Shown: positions 33,169 to 44,974 of the stretch, piece by piece
Layout: each line of letters begins with the position of its first letter
How positions within the stretch are numbered: the stretch's first letter is position 1
Assembly (NCBI GenBank): GCA_028829895.1
Contig: CM054177.1
Coordinates: forward strand, 31,955,064 to 32,019,063
From: Sinotaia quadrata
Taxonomy: Eukaryota > Mollusca > Gastropoda > Architaenioglossa > Viviparidae
DNA length: 64,000 bases
Reading direction: 5' to 3'
Translations under genes and position numbers: made by a program
Notes under the pieces: generated by a model
Told to the model about the DNA's origin: nothing
The model's database searches: none
Seen by the model: only the letters and a program-made list of their open reading frames with translations

Positions 33169-34330
33169 TATTACATCACTTAATATATTGGTCGATAGAC
33201 GATCCTGTATTTCGCAGTATGAAATATGATATCTATTAACTTAGATAAATTATATTACTAGGCCGGCCTGTAAGAATAATTATAATTTAAAACAGCTCTT
33301 AAATGTTCTTTGAGGTTGAAATCTTTGTGAGTAAAATTTTTAGTCTACTGACAAGATTCATCCTCCACTAGGAAAAACCGATTTAGTCATTGCCTCTTAT
33401 GACTCCCCAGCAAGGGGAGCTCAGTCTGGCGCCACATTGTGTAACATAAGAAAGTCACCGAGGTAATCTTGTTCAGGCTTAATTGTTCTCACCAGTCTGG
33501 AAATTCCCGAGTGACGTAAAGCACGCCTATCTTTCCCAGTAGACCTTGTTATACTGTACGCCGTGTAGAGTTTGGCGGTTTTTCACCTCAAATTACCCAT
33601 TTCATAATAATGTGTAAGAATCATCTTTTTAAAAATGTATTTAATGAAACCTAGTCTGTTAGACTTCACGATAGCGACTATGTCTAAGTTTAATGTTCAT
33701 GTTAAAGTGCTATATTTAGAGCGTGCTATTTAAAAAGAGCGTGACATTTAGAGTACGTCACTGCATCAGTGTCATGCCAAGGTGACAGCCTGAAGTTCGG
33801 GTACGTGCCATTTGTCTACAAACTCACTTCTAAGAAAGGAGTTCCCAGGATAGCCCACATTGTTTATTCTCTTTATCCACTCTCTCGTTTTGTCTGGGAG
33901 TTCCCGATACTAGTAACAGCTCTTGCTTGCTTGCTAGTGTAGGGGGCGCTTCCGGCTTCCGCCGCTTTCACGCTACTTGCTGACTGGCCCGGCTTGAAGT
34001 ATTGCGTAGCAACGAGTCAGCCATAACGATTATCGGTGATAAAACAATGTACGGCTGTCTCGAAATGGACCGGTATTATTGTGGATAAGATGTATTTGTG
34101 GGAATCCTTTGTATATTCTGTAGAAGTCTAATATTATTGTTGTGATATATATGTGGGTGAATGCAGCTATAAATGTTTGCTTTGTATGCTACATTCACTC
34201 CACTCAAACCCGCAACTTAGGAACACATACAGTCAATTAACAGATTGCTTGAGAGAGGCTCGCCTCCAGTCGCACCTAGAGAATTGATAAAATAAACAAA
34301 AGAGTCTTCTGTATGCTAATATATAGCAAA
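33169..34330. other. unique DNA with a GC-richer stretch (33920-34080)
   Basis: No coding region is recognised. The 33941-33964 part (gtagggggcgcttccggctt) is shared with the complement of 21724-21750. The CpG content around 33930-34070 is higher than the window average and could mark a promoter or an element end. Confidence 0.3.
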
Positions 34331-34334
34331 TGGG

Positions 34335-34490
34335 TGGATGGAAAGATGATATAACAAAGACAAAGTAATGTTATGGTTGGCACAATACACATGCAAAGTC
34401 TAGGTACATAATACCATAACAAAGACAAAGTAATGTTGTGGTTGGCACAATACACATGCAAAGTCTAGGTGCATACTGCTATAACAAAGA
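34335..34490. repeat. direct repeat, about 60 bp, 2-3 copies
   Basis: The segment ggcacaatacacatgcaaag with its flanks is duplicated. A third, diverged copy ends near 34540. Confidence 0.85.
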
Positions 34491-34577
34491 CAATGTAATA
34501 TAGTTGACACATTACAATTGCACATTCTAGGTACATAATGTTATAACTACAGTTATACAGATTTCACTCTTTTAACC

Positions 34578-35623
34578 CAGGGTTATGTAGTCAGCCCCTA
34601 AATTTCTGACTCCAACTACTTTAGAAGTCCAACTCCTGACTCTGATTCTATCTGAAGTTTATTACTAGTATCATATGACATAAAATTATTTACTTCTATG
34701 AAATTATATGTATAGGTATAGTTTAGGAAAAAATAAATCAAGAAATGGCTTTCATAAATTTCATTTTGAAACTATTTTTCAATCGTACAATAATTTAATA
34801 CAAAAATCTGAATATATTTAATATGATAATATTTTTCTAAATTGAATTAGTTCTTTATAAAGATCGCTCTTAATATTGTCATTTTCATTGCAACTCTCAA
34901 ATTGGATTAGTTCTTTTTTGAACTTCTGAACTGAGCACTAAAAATGCAAAACATGCTACCCAAAATTATTCAAGATGCTGCATAACACAGTGATACCATT
35001 GACTCAAGATGAACGTTTGTTTTCTGCTCCTAGAATCATCAAATCCAATTTGAGAATAACAATAAAAGTGACACTATTAAGAGCGATTCTAAGAGCAGAA
35101 AACAAACGTTCAACTTGAGTCAGTGGTATCGCTGTGTTATGCAGCATCTTGAATAATTTCGGGGTAGTAAGTATTGCATTTTTAGTGCTTAATTCAGCAG
35201 TTCATTAAAAATTCTCAATCTCTTTCAGTATTTGGTAAAAAAAAAATATTTTGATTTTACTGAGATAGGATGGAATCTCCTTTATTCCAAAATTTTCCAA
35301 ATTTAATCGCCATTAGTTTTACCCAATCCTGTATGTCTATATTTGTCTAAATCTTCATCTCCATGGTTACTGTTAAAGAAGACGAAGAAGGTGATTGAAT
35401 GACGTCATTTAGTGACCCAGCTATCGCCTCAGCTTCCTCTTGTATATCTTTGAAATGCGACCCCGCCCACGCTAGTTATGATTATTAATATTAATTCCTA
35501 TTTATTAATAATAATAAGTGGATTTTAAAAAAATCAAATCCAGAACTTACACTCTGACTCCAGTAAAAACCAGTCAGATCTAGAACTTAGACTCCCGACT
35601 CCGACTCCGACTCCACAACACTG
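34578..35623. mobile_element. non-autonomous hAT-type element, about 1.05 kb, with internal foldback
   Basis: The left end cagggttatgtagtc and the complement of the right end cagtgttgtggagtcgg are similar inverted termini. The right subterminal region has gactccgactccgactcc and the left has gactcc/aactcc remnants, a known hAT MITE flavour. The flanks ttttaacc and gatttaac could be a degraded 8-bp duplication with a one-base shift. No transposase is seen. The interior holds an interleaved inverted repeat (separate entry). Confidence 0.55.
34863..35205. repeat. interleaved inverted repeats (A-B-A'-B')
   Basis: Arm A (34863-34906, cgctcttaatattgtcattt) has its complement at about 35040-35084. 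Arm B (about 34920-35038, containing gatgctgcataacacag) has its complement at about 35086-35200. The order is A, B, A', B', so both pairs cannot form simple nested hairpins at once. Confidence 0.85.
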
Positions 35624-35639
35624 GATTTAACTGAGCAAG

Positions 35640-35790
35640 TTTAGGAAAGACAGTAAGTGCATGGTCTCCAAATATAAAATGCATATTTCCACTAGGGTAA
35701 TAATTCTACAGTAAGTGCATGGTCTCCAAATATAAACTGCATATTTCCACTAGGGTAATAATTCTACAGTAAATGCATGGTCTTCAAATA
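35640..35790. repeat. direct repeat, about 63 bp, 2.3 copies
   Basis: The segment cagtaagtgcatggtctcca recurs. Confidence 0.9.
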
Positions 35791-36295
35791 AGTTAAACTA
35801 ATAGCCAACAGAACAGGTCTATAATGTAGCATAGCTAGGTCTATGATAAGTTAAACTAATAGCCAACAGAACAGGTCTACAATGTAGCATAGCCAGGTCT
35901 AGGATAAGTTAAACTAATAGCCAACAGAACAGGTCTGTAATGTAGCATGTCTAGATCTACGATATGGTAGAAGAGTGGCCAACAAAACAAGTCTGTAATG
36001 TAACATGTCTAGATCTACGATAAGGTAAACTAGTAGCCATCAGATAAAGTCTGTAATATCCATCACCAGATCTAGGAAAAGGTAGACTCAAAAGAAGACA
36101 ACAGAACAATTCTATAATGCAGCAGTGCTAAAACTATGATAATGTAGACTACAAACCAAGAGAACAATTCTATAACACAGCAAGACTAGAGCTAGGATAA
36201 CGTAGACTAGTAGCCAACAGAATAATTCTTTAATGTAACAGGGCTAGATCTAGGATAACGTAGACTAATAGCCAACATAACAGATGTGTAATATA
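35791..36295. repeat. degenerate minisatellite, about 60-bp unit, about 8 copies
   Basis: The segment actaatagccaacagaacag with tctaggataa recurs. The left copies are near-identical and the right ones diverged. Confidence 0.9.
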
Positions 36296-36954
36296 GCTGG
36301 TAATATTTCACCAGAAATGGTATTGTAGTAGGAGTCAAACACTTGTGTAAGTGAGTTTAATAGAAATATGTCTTGTTCAAGTGAAACCAGTACAAAACAT
36401 GTATAGTCTCACATTAAGTGATATGCTCTGAAAATGCAGTATTGAATTGCTACACTGTAGGTTCATCAGACCACTATAATGATTTCACACAGCAGACCCG
36501 GTCACTATATTCTTACAGAATTGTGACTGAGGTAAAATAAATCATCAAACACACAAAAATGAAGGTGCCATATAGTAGTTTCTAAGACAACACTATTTAA
36601 TACTTGCAGGTAAAAATTATCTGTGTAAATAAATGACATTAAACTAATAGTTATGTATTCCACCTCTCCTAACAGGAGACACAATCCTATAAGCGTAAAG
36701 CTATATTGCATATAAGATAATATTAACTGGAGACACATTTTTATAAGTGTAAAGCTATATTGCATACCAGATAATACTAACAGGAGACACATTTTGCATA
36801 CACAGATAATAAAAATTATTTGTCTGCTGAGATCAGACAAATTCAAACATGGAAAATACAATGAAATATCATGTCTAATAACTGTTAAACAAGAAATGGC
36901 AGTAATGGATAAAATAAAAAAATGACTTTGTGGGAAAGAAATAGATTACAAATA
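36296..36954. other. unassigned DNA with a 62-bp duplication
   Basis: No gene is recognised. The segment gtaaagctatattgcatacc/ataa recurs at about 36695-36800. Confidence 0.4.
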
Positions 36955-37185
36955 AATCATTTCGTCATCAGAGTTATCTGATCTCGAATGCCCCAATGGG
37001 ATCCAAATCCTGCACTTTTGCTCGAGGTGGAGGTTGGAGGGCGGGAGGGCGGGAGTAAAAGGGGTGAAGAAGGTCGCTCCAGTTTGGCGCTCACCCTCAA
37101 TCGACCTCCGTGTGGTGAGTAAGAAGCCTGTTGGGTTTTCCCCCCGCTGACATTTCCCCACAAGAGCCGCAGTAGACTTTTCATT
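36955..37185 (-). repeat. copy 1 of an unclassified GC-rich interspersed repeat
   Basis: Read on the minus strand, it aligns with 44975-45130 on the plus strand. Shared DNA includes gcgaccttcttcac, cctcccgccctcca and ccacctcga, then a gggca/gggca-ctc block and gatca/gacagat remnants. Two frames give alignable translations, for example QTGATFFTPF in both copies. I do not recognise the family. It could be a mobile element or an old duplicated exon. Confidence 0.55.
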
Positions 37186-37370
37186 CGGAATGTTCTCGGT
37201 CTTGGTTGATTATTATAGGAACTTCCTGTCGTCTGTTTTCTGTGCAGGGGTGGTGATTAGTGTTGCGTTGGTGGTGGTAATTTGGGTCGTGGAGAAATGC
37301 CTTATGGGGGGGGGGGTTAATGTGGTGAGCTTGCCTCTTTGTTTAATGGTAGATATAGTGTGTCTGTTTC
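37186..37370. other. short GT-rich unassigned stretch
   Basis: A G run lies near 37308. Nothing is recognised. Confidence 0.4.
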
Positions 37371-37771
37371 AAATTGAAGGTGCAGATGGATGGGTTTGGG
37401 GTTCAAGGTGGGTATAGTGTGTTTGTTACAAATGGTAGGTGTGTATGGGTGGGTTTGGGGTTCAAGGTGGGTATAGTGTGTTTGTTTCAAATGGTAGGTG
37501 TGTAAGGGTTTGTTTGGGGTTCAAGGTGGGTATAGTGTGTTTGTTTCAAATGGTAGGTGTGTAAGGGTTTGTTTGGGGTTCAAGGTGGGTATAGTGTGTT
37601 TGTTTCAAATGGTAGGTGTGTATGGGTGAGTTTGGGGTTCAAGGTGGGTATAGTGTGTTTGTTTCAAATGGTAGGTGTGTAAGGGTTTGTTTGGGGTTCA
37701 AGGTGGGTATAGTGTTTTTGTTTCAAATTGTAGGTGTGGATGGGTGGGTTTGGGGTTCAAGGTGGGTATAT
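37371..37771. repeat. minisatellite, about 60-bp unit, about 7 copies
   Basis: The segment tttggggttcaaggtgggta recurs about every 60 bp and directly abuts the next element. Confidence 0.95.
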
Positions 37772-38509
37772 TGTCTATGGAGTAAATTTGCCTATTTCTA
37801 AACTTAATTGTTATATAAATCGTTAAATTGTCAGAGTGACCCGACCTTGAGCATTGTTAATGATGATATTTTTAAGTGTCGAAGTTGGAAGTAAACAACT
37901 CAGGTAAAGAATGTGCTATAGTTGCCGATATAATCTAAACTGGTTTTATGTGGGTCAGTAGTTTATTATCCAATGGTTAAAGTTTACAAGAACGAGACCA
38001 GCCGATGGGCTGAGATCAAGGTTTACCTGTTGAAAACAATTTATTTTCTAATCACTTTGAATTTGGTGTGGAAGAAGTTTGGTCATGAAAGGCAGCCATT
38101 AGCTTAATGGTGAGTTAACTAACTCATTGAGAGAGAATGGACTTAGAAATATTTCGTACATTTTGCTATTGTTGTTATATTTGCTTTTTATGTAGAGATG
38201 TATTATGTAAGTAGACTATTATTTCTACAAATTGTGAACTATGATGCTTGTTTGCAGTATTGACATTGTTTCTAGTGGAATCCATTCATAAAATTGTTAT
38301 GTTGCATTTATTATGGTGTGTGCATATGCTGGACTAATAAATACTGTTGCAGGAAACTGTAAGTTGAGACTTGAATGTAAGAAAAAATTGAGTTAGAGAT
38401 GAACACACTGGAAACTTAGAATTTGTTTCCTGATTATATTCCAGCAAAGAAGCGGCTTTTTTTTTTTTTACTGGAACCTCCTGGATTATCGATATATAAA
38501 CTGCTATAA

Positions 38510-39420
38510 TTGTGGTAGATTTGAGAAGTCTCTACCCCGGTGTGTAAGTGTAAGGAATCACTGCACACTTTTGATGTATGGTGGTAGATTTGAGAAGTTT
38601 CTACCCCGGTGTGTAAGTGTAAGGAATCACTGCACACTTTTGATGTATGGTGGTAGATTTGAGAAGTCTCTACCCCGGTGTGTAAGTGTAAGGAATCACT
38701 GCACACTTTTGATGTATGGTGGTAGATTTGAGAAGTCTCTACCCCCGGTGTGTAAGTGTAAGGAATCACTGCACACTTTTGATGTATGGTGGTAGATTTG
38801 AGAAGTCTCTACCCCGGTATGTAAGTGTAAGGAATCACTGCACACTTTTGATGTATGGTGGTAGATTTGAGAAGTCTCTACCCCCGGTGTGTAAGTGTAA
38901 GGAATCACTGCACACTTTTGATGTATGGTGGTAGATTTGAGAAGTCTCTACCCCCGGTGTGTAAGTGTAAGGAATCACTGCACACTTTTGATGTATGGTG
39001 GTAGATTTGAGAAGTCTCTACCCCCGGTGTGTAAGTGTAAGGAATCACTGCACACTTTTGATGTATGGTGGTAGATTTGAGAAGTCTCTACCCCGGTGTG
39101 TAAGTGTAAGGAATCACTGCACACTTTTGATGTATGGTGGTAGATTTGAGAAGTCTCTACCCCCGGTGTGTAAGTGTAAGGAATCACTGCACACTTTTGA
39201 TGTATGGTGGTAGATTTGAGAAGTCTCTACCCCCGGTGTGTAAGTGTAAGGAATCACTGCACACTTTTGATGTATGGTGGTAGATTTGAGAAGTCTCTAC
39301 CCCCGGTGTGTAAGTGTAAGGAATCACTGCACACTTTTGATGTATGGTGGTAGATTTGAGAAGTCTCTACCCCGGTGTATAAGTGTAAAGAATCACTGCA
39401 CACTTTTGATGTATGGTGGC
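38510..39420. repeat. minisatellite inside element A, 70/71-bp unit, about 13 copies
   Basis: The units contain gtaaggaatcactgcacact and tttgatgtatgg. The 70/71 length difference is one C in the ccccgg/cccccgg run. The array ends with gatgtatggtggcaaagtat, exactly as the array at 54010 does. Confidence 0.97.
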
Positions 39421-39526
39421 AAAGTATGCTCTACTTAGTCTACTACATCACTGTATTTCTGGTACAAAGAAGTTACTGGAAATTGCTACCTTGTCGTTCT
39501 ACTTGAGGGAACTAATACAGCGAAAG

Positions 39527-39974
39527 AGTGGCCAGATTAGTCTTGAGAAAACAGTGGCCAGATTAGTCTTGAGAAAACAGTGGCCAGATTAGTCTTGAGA
39601 AAACAGTGGCCAGATTAGTCTTGAGAAAACAGTGGCCAGATTAGTCTTGAGAAAACAGTGGCCAGATTAGTCTTGAGAAAACAGTGGCCAGATTAGTCTT
39701 GAGAAAACAGTGGCCAGATTAGTCTTGAGAAAACAGTGGCCAGATTAGTCTTGAGAAAACAGTGGCCAGATTAGTCTTGAGAAAACAGTGGCCAGATTAG
39801 TCTTGAGAAAACAGTGGCCAGATTAGTCTTGAGAAAACAGTGGCCAGATTAGTCTTGAGAAAAGAGTGGCCAGATTAGTCTTGAGAAAACAGTGGCCAGA
39901 TTAGTCTTGAGAAAACAGTGGCCAGATTAGTCTTGAGAAAACAGTGGCCAGATTAGTCTTGAGAAAACAGTGGC
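39527..39974. repeat. minisatellite inside element A, 26-bp unit, about 17 copies
   Basis: The units read agtggccagattagtcttga then gaaaac, with a single substitution seen (aaagag near 39863). This array is absent from the 53274 copy. Confidence 0.97.
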
Positions 39975-40195
39975 TTAAGAATATTCTACAGCATGATAGT
40001 TCTATTGTGAAAAATGAACTTGTGACTTTTTACGAAAGTAATTGAAAGAATATTGCTTCATCGCCTAAACAATGATATCTACAAACTATTATCACTATAA
40101 TCTCTATAACTCCATTTCTGTTCCCTGATAAGAACTATCCTGTGATTTATATTGACAATAATCTATTCAATTATGTGTTAGGAATTAAGACTGTA

Positions 40196-40413
40196 TGTGG
40201 TGGAGTAAATTTGCCTGGCCCCTTTTCTAAATTTAATTATTATATAAATTGTTAAATGTCAAAGTGACTCGACCTTGAGTACTGTTTGTGCTGTTTTATT
40301 TTAATTGTCAAAGTTGGAAGTAAACAACTCTGGTAAAGAATGTGCCAGACTTGCTGATGTAATCTAAATCAGTTTTAGGTGGATGAGTAATTTTGATGAT
40401 TAAGATTTACAAG
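40196..40413 (+). mobile_element. interspersed element copy B, truncated, head-to-tail with copy A
   Basis: It begins tgtggtggagtaaatttgcc immediately after the aagactgta end of copy A, and aligns with copy A's first about 210 bp up to gatttacaag. Its direct junction with A defines the element boundary. Confidence 0.75.
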
Positions 40414-40500
40414 GCACTACTGAAGTGTGAGTGGACGTGTGGTTGACCCCACTAGGGTTTTAAGTATTTTTATAACATCATTTTTTTTTTAAAAAACACC
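40414..40500 (+). repeat. copy 2 of the gtggacgtgtggtt dispersed repeat
   Basis: The segment gaagtgtgagtggacgtgtg aligns with 8935-9010, including a poly-T/poly-A end (catcatttttttttt). Confidence 0.65.
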
Positions 40501-40794
40501 ACAAGTACTAAGACAATTACACCAGCGACTACCACTCCATAATACTCACAACAGACATAAAAATAAATCCCTCACAACCCAACATGGCAGCGAGCGAAAG
40601 GAGACTGTGCCAAGATTCAAGACAATATAGTCGTTTTTAAAACTCCTATGGAGGAAAAATAGTGTTGATTATTTATTTAATGTCAGAAATAAATTAGTTG
40701 TATAAAATTTAATTATAATCATAATTATTTTCTTGATATGTCATTTACCATTTTATTCCTTAAAATTTCTCTTTTTGTGTAACGTGTTACAATA
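40501..40794. other. unassigned AT-rich DNA
   Basis: Nothing is recognised. Confidence 0.45.
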
Positions 40795-41110
40795 TAACCT
40801 TTATAGTTCAAACCGACAACCCTATCAGAATGACCTTGTCCAGCATCGTGGTGAGAGGTTCATAGGGTGAACCCTGTTAGAATGACCTTTGTTACATTGT
40901 CGTGGTGATGAAGTTCAAATTATCACCCTGTCAGAATGACCTTTGTTATATTGTTCTGGTGAAGGAATTCAAATTGTCACCCCTGTTAGAATGACCTTTG
41001 TTAACATTGTTGTGGTGAAGGAGTGCAAATTGTCACCCCTGTTAAAATAACCTATCTTCTTTGTTGTGTTGATGAGGTTCAAATTGTCATCCCTATTAGA
41101 ATGGACAGTT
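40795..41110. repeat. degenerate minisatellite, about 55-60-bp unit, about 6 copies
   Basis: The segment ttagaatgacctttgttaca with gaagttcaaattgtcaccc recurs. Confidence 0.88.
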
Positions 41111-41789
41111 AGAATTGTTCATATTTGTAAAATGATTATCGCCCATAGATGTAGTGCCAAGATTCAAACCATCAACCTGTTACTAAGTGCATTGTGAAGT
41201 GTACTTAGTTTTGAATGAATTACCCTTGGATGAAATGATGGAATGAAAAATGTCATCCGCATTAGATGGACATTTTAAATTGTCCATTTTTTCATAATGA
41301 TCTTATTAATTGCAAGAAAGTTAACATTGCAGACTAGCATTTTTCTTTTACCCCTCTTTAGATGAGAATATTTCATCGTGAAAAACCTCGATTGTATAAA
41401 CAACGACCAATACATCCAAAATGAGCGACGAGACAAAAAGCGGAGAAAGATGTCAGTTAGAGTCTATTTTTAAGTGATTCATTTCCCCAAGAGGGATACC
41501 ATCGCTGATCTCCATAAATAAATGGATTGCTCAGAAACCGTCTCGCACCAATACGACAAAATGTCGCCAGTTTTAACAAGTTGTTTTTTATCATTGGCGT
41601 AGGAATTGTCTTATATACATAATGTTCTTTAATACATTATAAACATTTCATCAACTTCAAATCTAGTTAAATCTAAAATACATTCTTTATAACTGTTTAT
41701 TCATTTCCTCAAATGTTGAGAGAATTTTTAATAGCAGATAACAATAATGTTCTTTAATAGTGTTCATACATTTGACATGTAAATGGAAC
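41111..41789. other. unassigned DNA
   Basis: No gene or clear repeat is seen. A loose repeat of ttctttaat occurs near 41625 and 41750. Confidence 0.4.
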
Positions 41790-42262
41790 TTGCAGTGTCC
41801 CTTTTGTTCTTAAAATGTGACTTGCAGTTTTGAATTGTGACTTGCAATGTCCACTTTATACTTGAAAGTCTCCCCACAGTTCTTAAATGTGACTTGCAGT
41901 GTCCTTACTGTTCTTGAAATACGACTTGCCGTGTCCTTACTGTTCTTGAAATACGACTTGCAGTGTCCTTACTGTTCTTGAAATACGACTTGCAGTGTCC
42001 TTACTGTTCTTGAAATAAGACTTGCCGTGTCCTTACTGTTCTTGAAATAAGACTTGCCGTGTCCTTACTGTTCTTGAAATAAGACTTGCCGTGTCCTTAG
42101 TGTTCTTGAAATAAGACTTGCCGTGTCCTTACTGTTCTTGAAATAAGACTTGCCGTGTCCTTAGTGTTCTTGAAATACGACTTGCGGTGTCCTTAATGTT
42201 TGTGAAGTAAGATTTGCATTGTTCTTGAATTGAGACTTGCAGTGTCCTTACTGCTTGCGTGT
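41790..42262. repeat. minisatellite, about 32-bp unit, about 14 copies
   Basis: The segment gtccttactgttcttgaaat recurs every 32 bp. The left copies are diverged and the centre homogeneous. A GT-rich run follows at 42255-42305. Confidence 0.95.
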
Positions 42263-42518
42263 GTGTATATGTATGTGTATGTTTGTATAAGTATGTGTGT
42301 GTGCTTGAATGCAGTAGGCCTACTTCATAAACGTCAAAAAATAGAAAACAATAACACACCCATACATAATTTCTTATCTTTAGTACTTTATAACTGTTAT
42401 TTAATTAAGCAAAATGTTTATAAATGACTTAATTTTATTAAACGCATTTAAACAGATTCATTGCAATGTACCGATACATTTTAATGAAGTCAAAATCAAA
42501 CCTGCAATTAGTACTTTT

Positions 42519-42716
42519 ATCAGCTAAAGCAAAACGTTCCTCAGTATTCCCATTTTAACAGCTAAAGCAAAACGTTCCTCAGTATTCTCATTTTAACAGC
42601 TAAAGCAAAACGTTCCTCAGTATTCCCATTTTAACAGCTAAAGCAAAACGTTCCTCAGTATTCTCATTTTAACAGCTAAAGCAAAACGTTCCTCAGTATT
42701 CCATTTTATCAGCTAA
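42519..42716. repeat. minisatellite, 38-bp unit, about 5 copies
   Basis: The segment gctaaagcaaaacgttcctc recurs. A ccca/ctca variant alternates between successive copies. Confidence 0.95.
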
Positions 42717-42861
42717 TGAAATAATTTCACCAATATTTCCACTTTACCAACCAGTGCACTCCTTCCATTAGGCAACTTTTACTTTCGAAAACAATAAGTC
42801 TTTCTTTCGAGATTGTAATTACTCTCCTTACATCATCACAAAACGATTTATTTATCATGCA

Positions 42862-43192
42862 CCTTAAAAGACTGTTTTCAAACAAACGTTAACTTCACCT
42901 TAAAAGACTATTTTCAAACAAACGTTAACTTCACCGTAAAAGACTATTTTCAAACAAACGTTAACTTCACCGTAAAAGACTATTTTCAAACAAACGTTAA
43001 CTTCACCGTAAAAGACTATTTTCAAACAAACGTTAACTTCACCTTAAAAGACTATTTTCAAACAAACGTTAACTTCACCGTAAAAGACTATTTTCAAACA
43101 AACGTTTTCACCGTAAAAGACTATTTTCAAACAAACGTTAACTTCACCTTAAAAGACTATTTTCAAACAAACGTTAACTTCACCGTAAAACA
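42862..43192. repeat. minisatellite, 36-bp unit, about 9 copies
   Basis: The segment gactattttcaaacaaacgt recurs. One copy near 43105 lacks a few bases (cgttttcacc). Confidence 0.96.
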
Positions 43193-43880
43193 AAAATTCA
43201 AAAAGAGTACCTTATCCCGAGACAGAGTACAAAATAGCTCAGTGACCTCCATCAGCGCAAACGCCTTTTTCTTTGTCATGGAATTGCAGTGCGGACAGAA
43301 TAACGAATGGTCAAATGAATTATTTAATGGTAATACCTTGGGAACGACACAAACAGCAACAAGCGGAAATTTGTCATCTCTCAGACAGCACTTATTTCTG
43401 ACTGCCCCACCCTCTCCCCCAAAACCCATCGCAGTGCGATCAGATGCTTATTATCAGGCCACTTCGGAAATGAGGCAGATATTATCAGCAATTTTTTAAA
43501 ATATTGATTTTATTACACATATATAATTTGTCTCTTGTCCACTCGTGTTATCTAATTTCACTGGTATCAGGTCGTCCTCGGGGACCCGAATAGTAATGTT
43601 TTCTCGAAAGGTTCATTGTTTCCAGACAGAAATGGAGAGTGTCATTACTGGAATAACGGATATTTGGGGTAAAGAAAAGAAATAGTTTTAATTAATATAC
43701 TCAAAAAGCATGACTGAGGAGAAAAAAGCCGGACTACAACTATTAAGGCAGAGGATAAAAATTCAGACGACTACAATCACAAAAACTACAACGGGGGGGG
43801 GGGAGGGGAGTGTAAAATCGCTTACACGCAGACAGAAACAAAAGGAAAGCAAGAGAAAATTATACAAACTGAAGACTGTA
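43193..43880. other. unique DNA with an unassigned minus-strand open frame
   Basis: The minus-strand frame 43163-43429 reads MTKKKAFALMEVTELFCTLS from an internal ATG and is followed by a donor-like aaggtactc at about 43210. This could be a first coding exon, but there is no acceptor partner or recognised homology. A G run lies near 43794. Confidence 0.25.
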
Positions 43881-44480
43881 CACAAAGATTGGTTGAAATT
43901 TTAATCAACAATAACAACAACAGAACGTCAGGCAACAACACCAACAACAGAACAGGACCCCAAAAATTAAAGACGGCGCCCACCACAGCAAACAACAGCA
44001 ACAGCGTCAACAACAACAGCTACAACAACGCCGAGGGAGCCATCACCGATAACAGCAACGACATCAATGTCGGCACAGAGAATGGGGATATTTTAACAAA
44101 CCCATTGCGGACATAATCCAATTGCTGCTCGACCATCTCTTTTGGCCGCCACGCATCCTAACTGACACCGGGGACAGCCACGACATCAACACAAACAACA
44201 ACGATGACAACATCACCTGTGGGGTTGAATGTACCGGGCTCACATACACACCAGGTACAGATTTGGTGTGCTATTAGCCTTGGCTCTTTAAGACACCACT
44301 CCCACTCAAACATCGCGAACAACAGCAACAACATCCACCACAACTTTAGCTCACGGATTGTCGGACTAAAGTCCGCTGTAGCCGACTAGACATGTTTTGC
44401 AACAGACGAGCGAACAGTAACACTACACATAGAATCTTCACCAATCTTCACAATCTGCACCAGCCACTGACATCATAACG
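43881..44480. repeat. CAA/CAG-rich low-complexity region
   Basis: Repeated aacaacaacagcaacaac tracts give Asn/Thr-rich or Leu-rich open frames on the two strands. No domain is recognised. Confidence 0.6.
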
Positions 44481-44702
44481 CTCAACGCTACAAGAAACAA
44501 CAGCTACAACATACTTCTACAGTGGACAAAGACACAACTTTCAACGCTACAAGAAACAACAGCTACAACATACAGTGGACAAAGACACAACTTTCAACGC
44601 TACAAGAAACAACAGCTACAACATACCTCTACAGTGGACAAAGACACAACTTTCAACGCTACAAGAAACAACAGCTACAACATACAGTGGACAAAGACAC
44701 AA
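44481..44702. repeat. minisatellite, alternating 53/59-bp-type units, 4 copies
   Basis: The segment ctacaagaaacaacagctac recurs, with and without an extra ctctac (or ttctac) before agtggacaaagacac. Confidence 0.93.
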
Positions 44703-44974
44703 GAAGTAGAAGATACCTTATTCAAAAGGAACGCAACTCAACCGGGGGAGGTTGGGAGGATGGAACACACAACAGGACCGATAACAGATGCAAGCACAAA
44801 GAACGAAGAAATCCTACAACAGCAGCACACCCCTCCAACCACCCTCCCCGAATGCAAGAGAAGGGAGAAAGGCTCCACAGAAATCTACCAAAAACCTTAA
44901 ACATCTGACTAAGGTGAAAAGTTTTCACGTAATTCTTGTGGAGCAAAAGAAGTCAACCAAACAACGACAAAGCA
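44703..44974. other. unassigned purine-rich DNA
   Basis: Open frames continue from the repeats but show no domain. Confidence 0.35.

Larger units (their letters stand above)
37772..40195 (+). mobile_element. interspersed element copy A, about 2.4 kb, carrying two internal minisatellites
   Basis: It starts tgtctatggagtaaatttgc and ends near ggaattaagactgta. The left about 650 bp aligns with copies at 40196, 51335 and 53274 (blocks gtaaacaactcaggtaaaga, gagaatggacttagaaatat, tgttgcaggaaac). The right part (caaagtatgctc, then aactcca.ttctgttccctga, then aagactgta) aligns with the 53274 copy. It contains the arrays at 38510 and 39527. No protein domain is recognised. A TG start and a possible relationship to the 13375 segment suggest LTR origin, but this is unproven. 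Confidence 0.7.

Noticed and set aside
43163..43429. Minus-strand frame with MTKKKAFALM as a gene start
   Set aside because: A donor-like site follows, but there is no recognised homology, promoter or second exon, so it is noted only as unassigned.
43881..44400. Asn/Thr-rich open frames as a possible low-complexity protein
   Set aside because: The CAA/CAG-rich tract gives open frames on both strands without splice sites or conserved residues.
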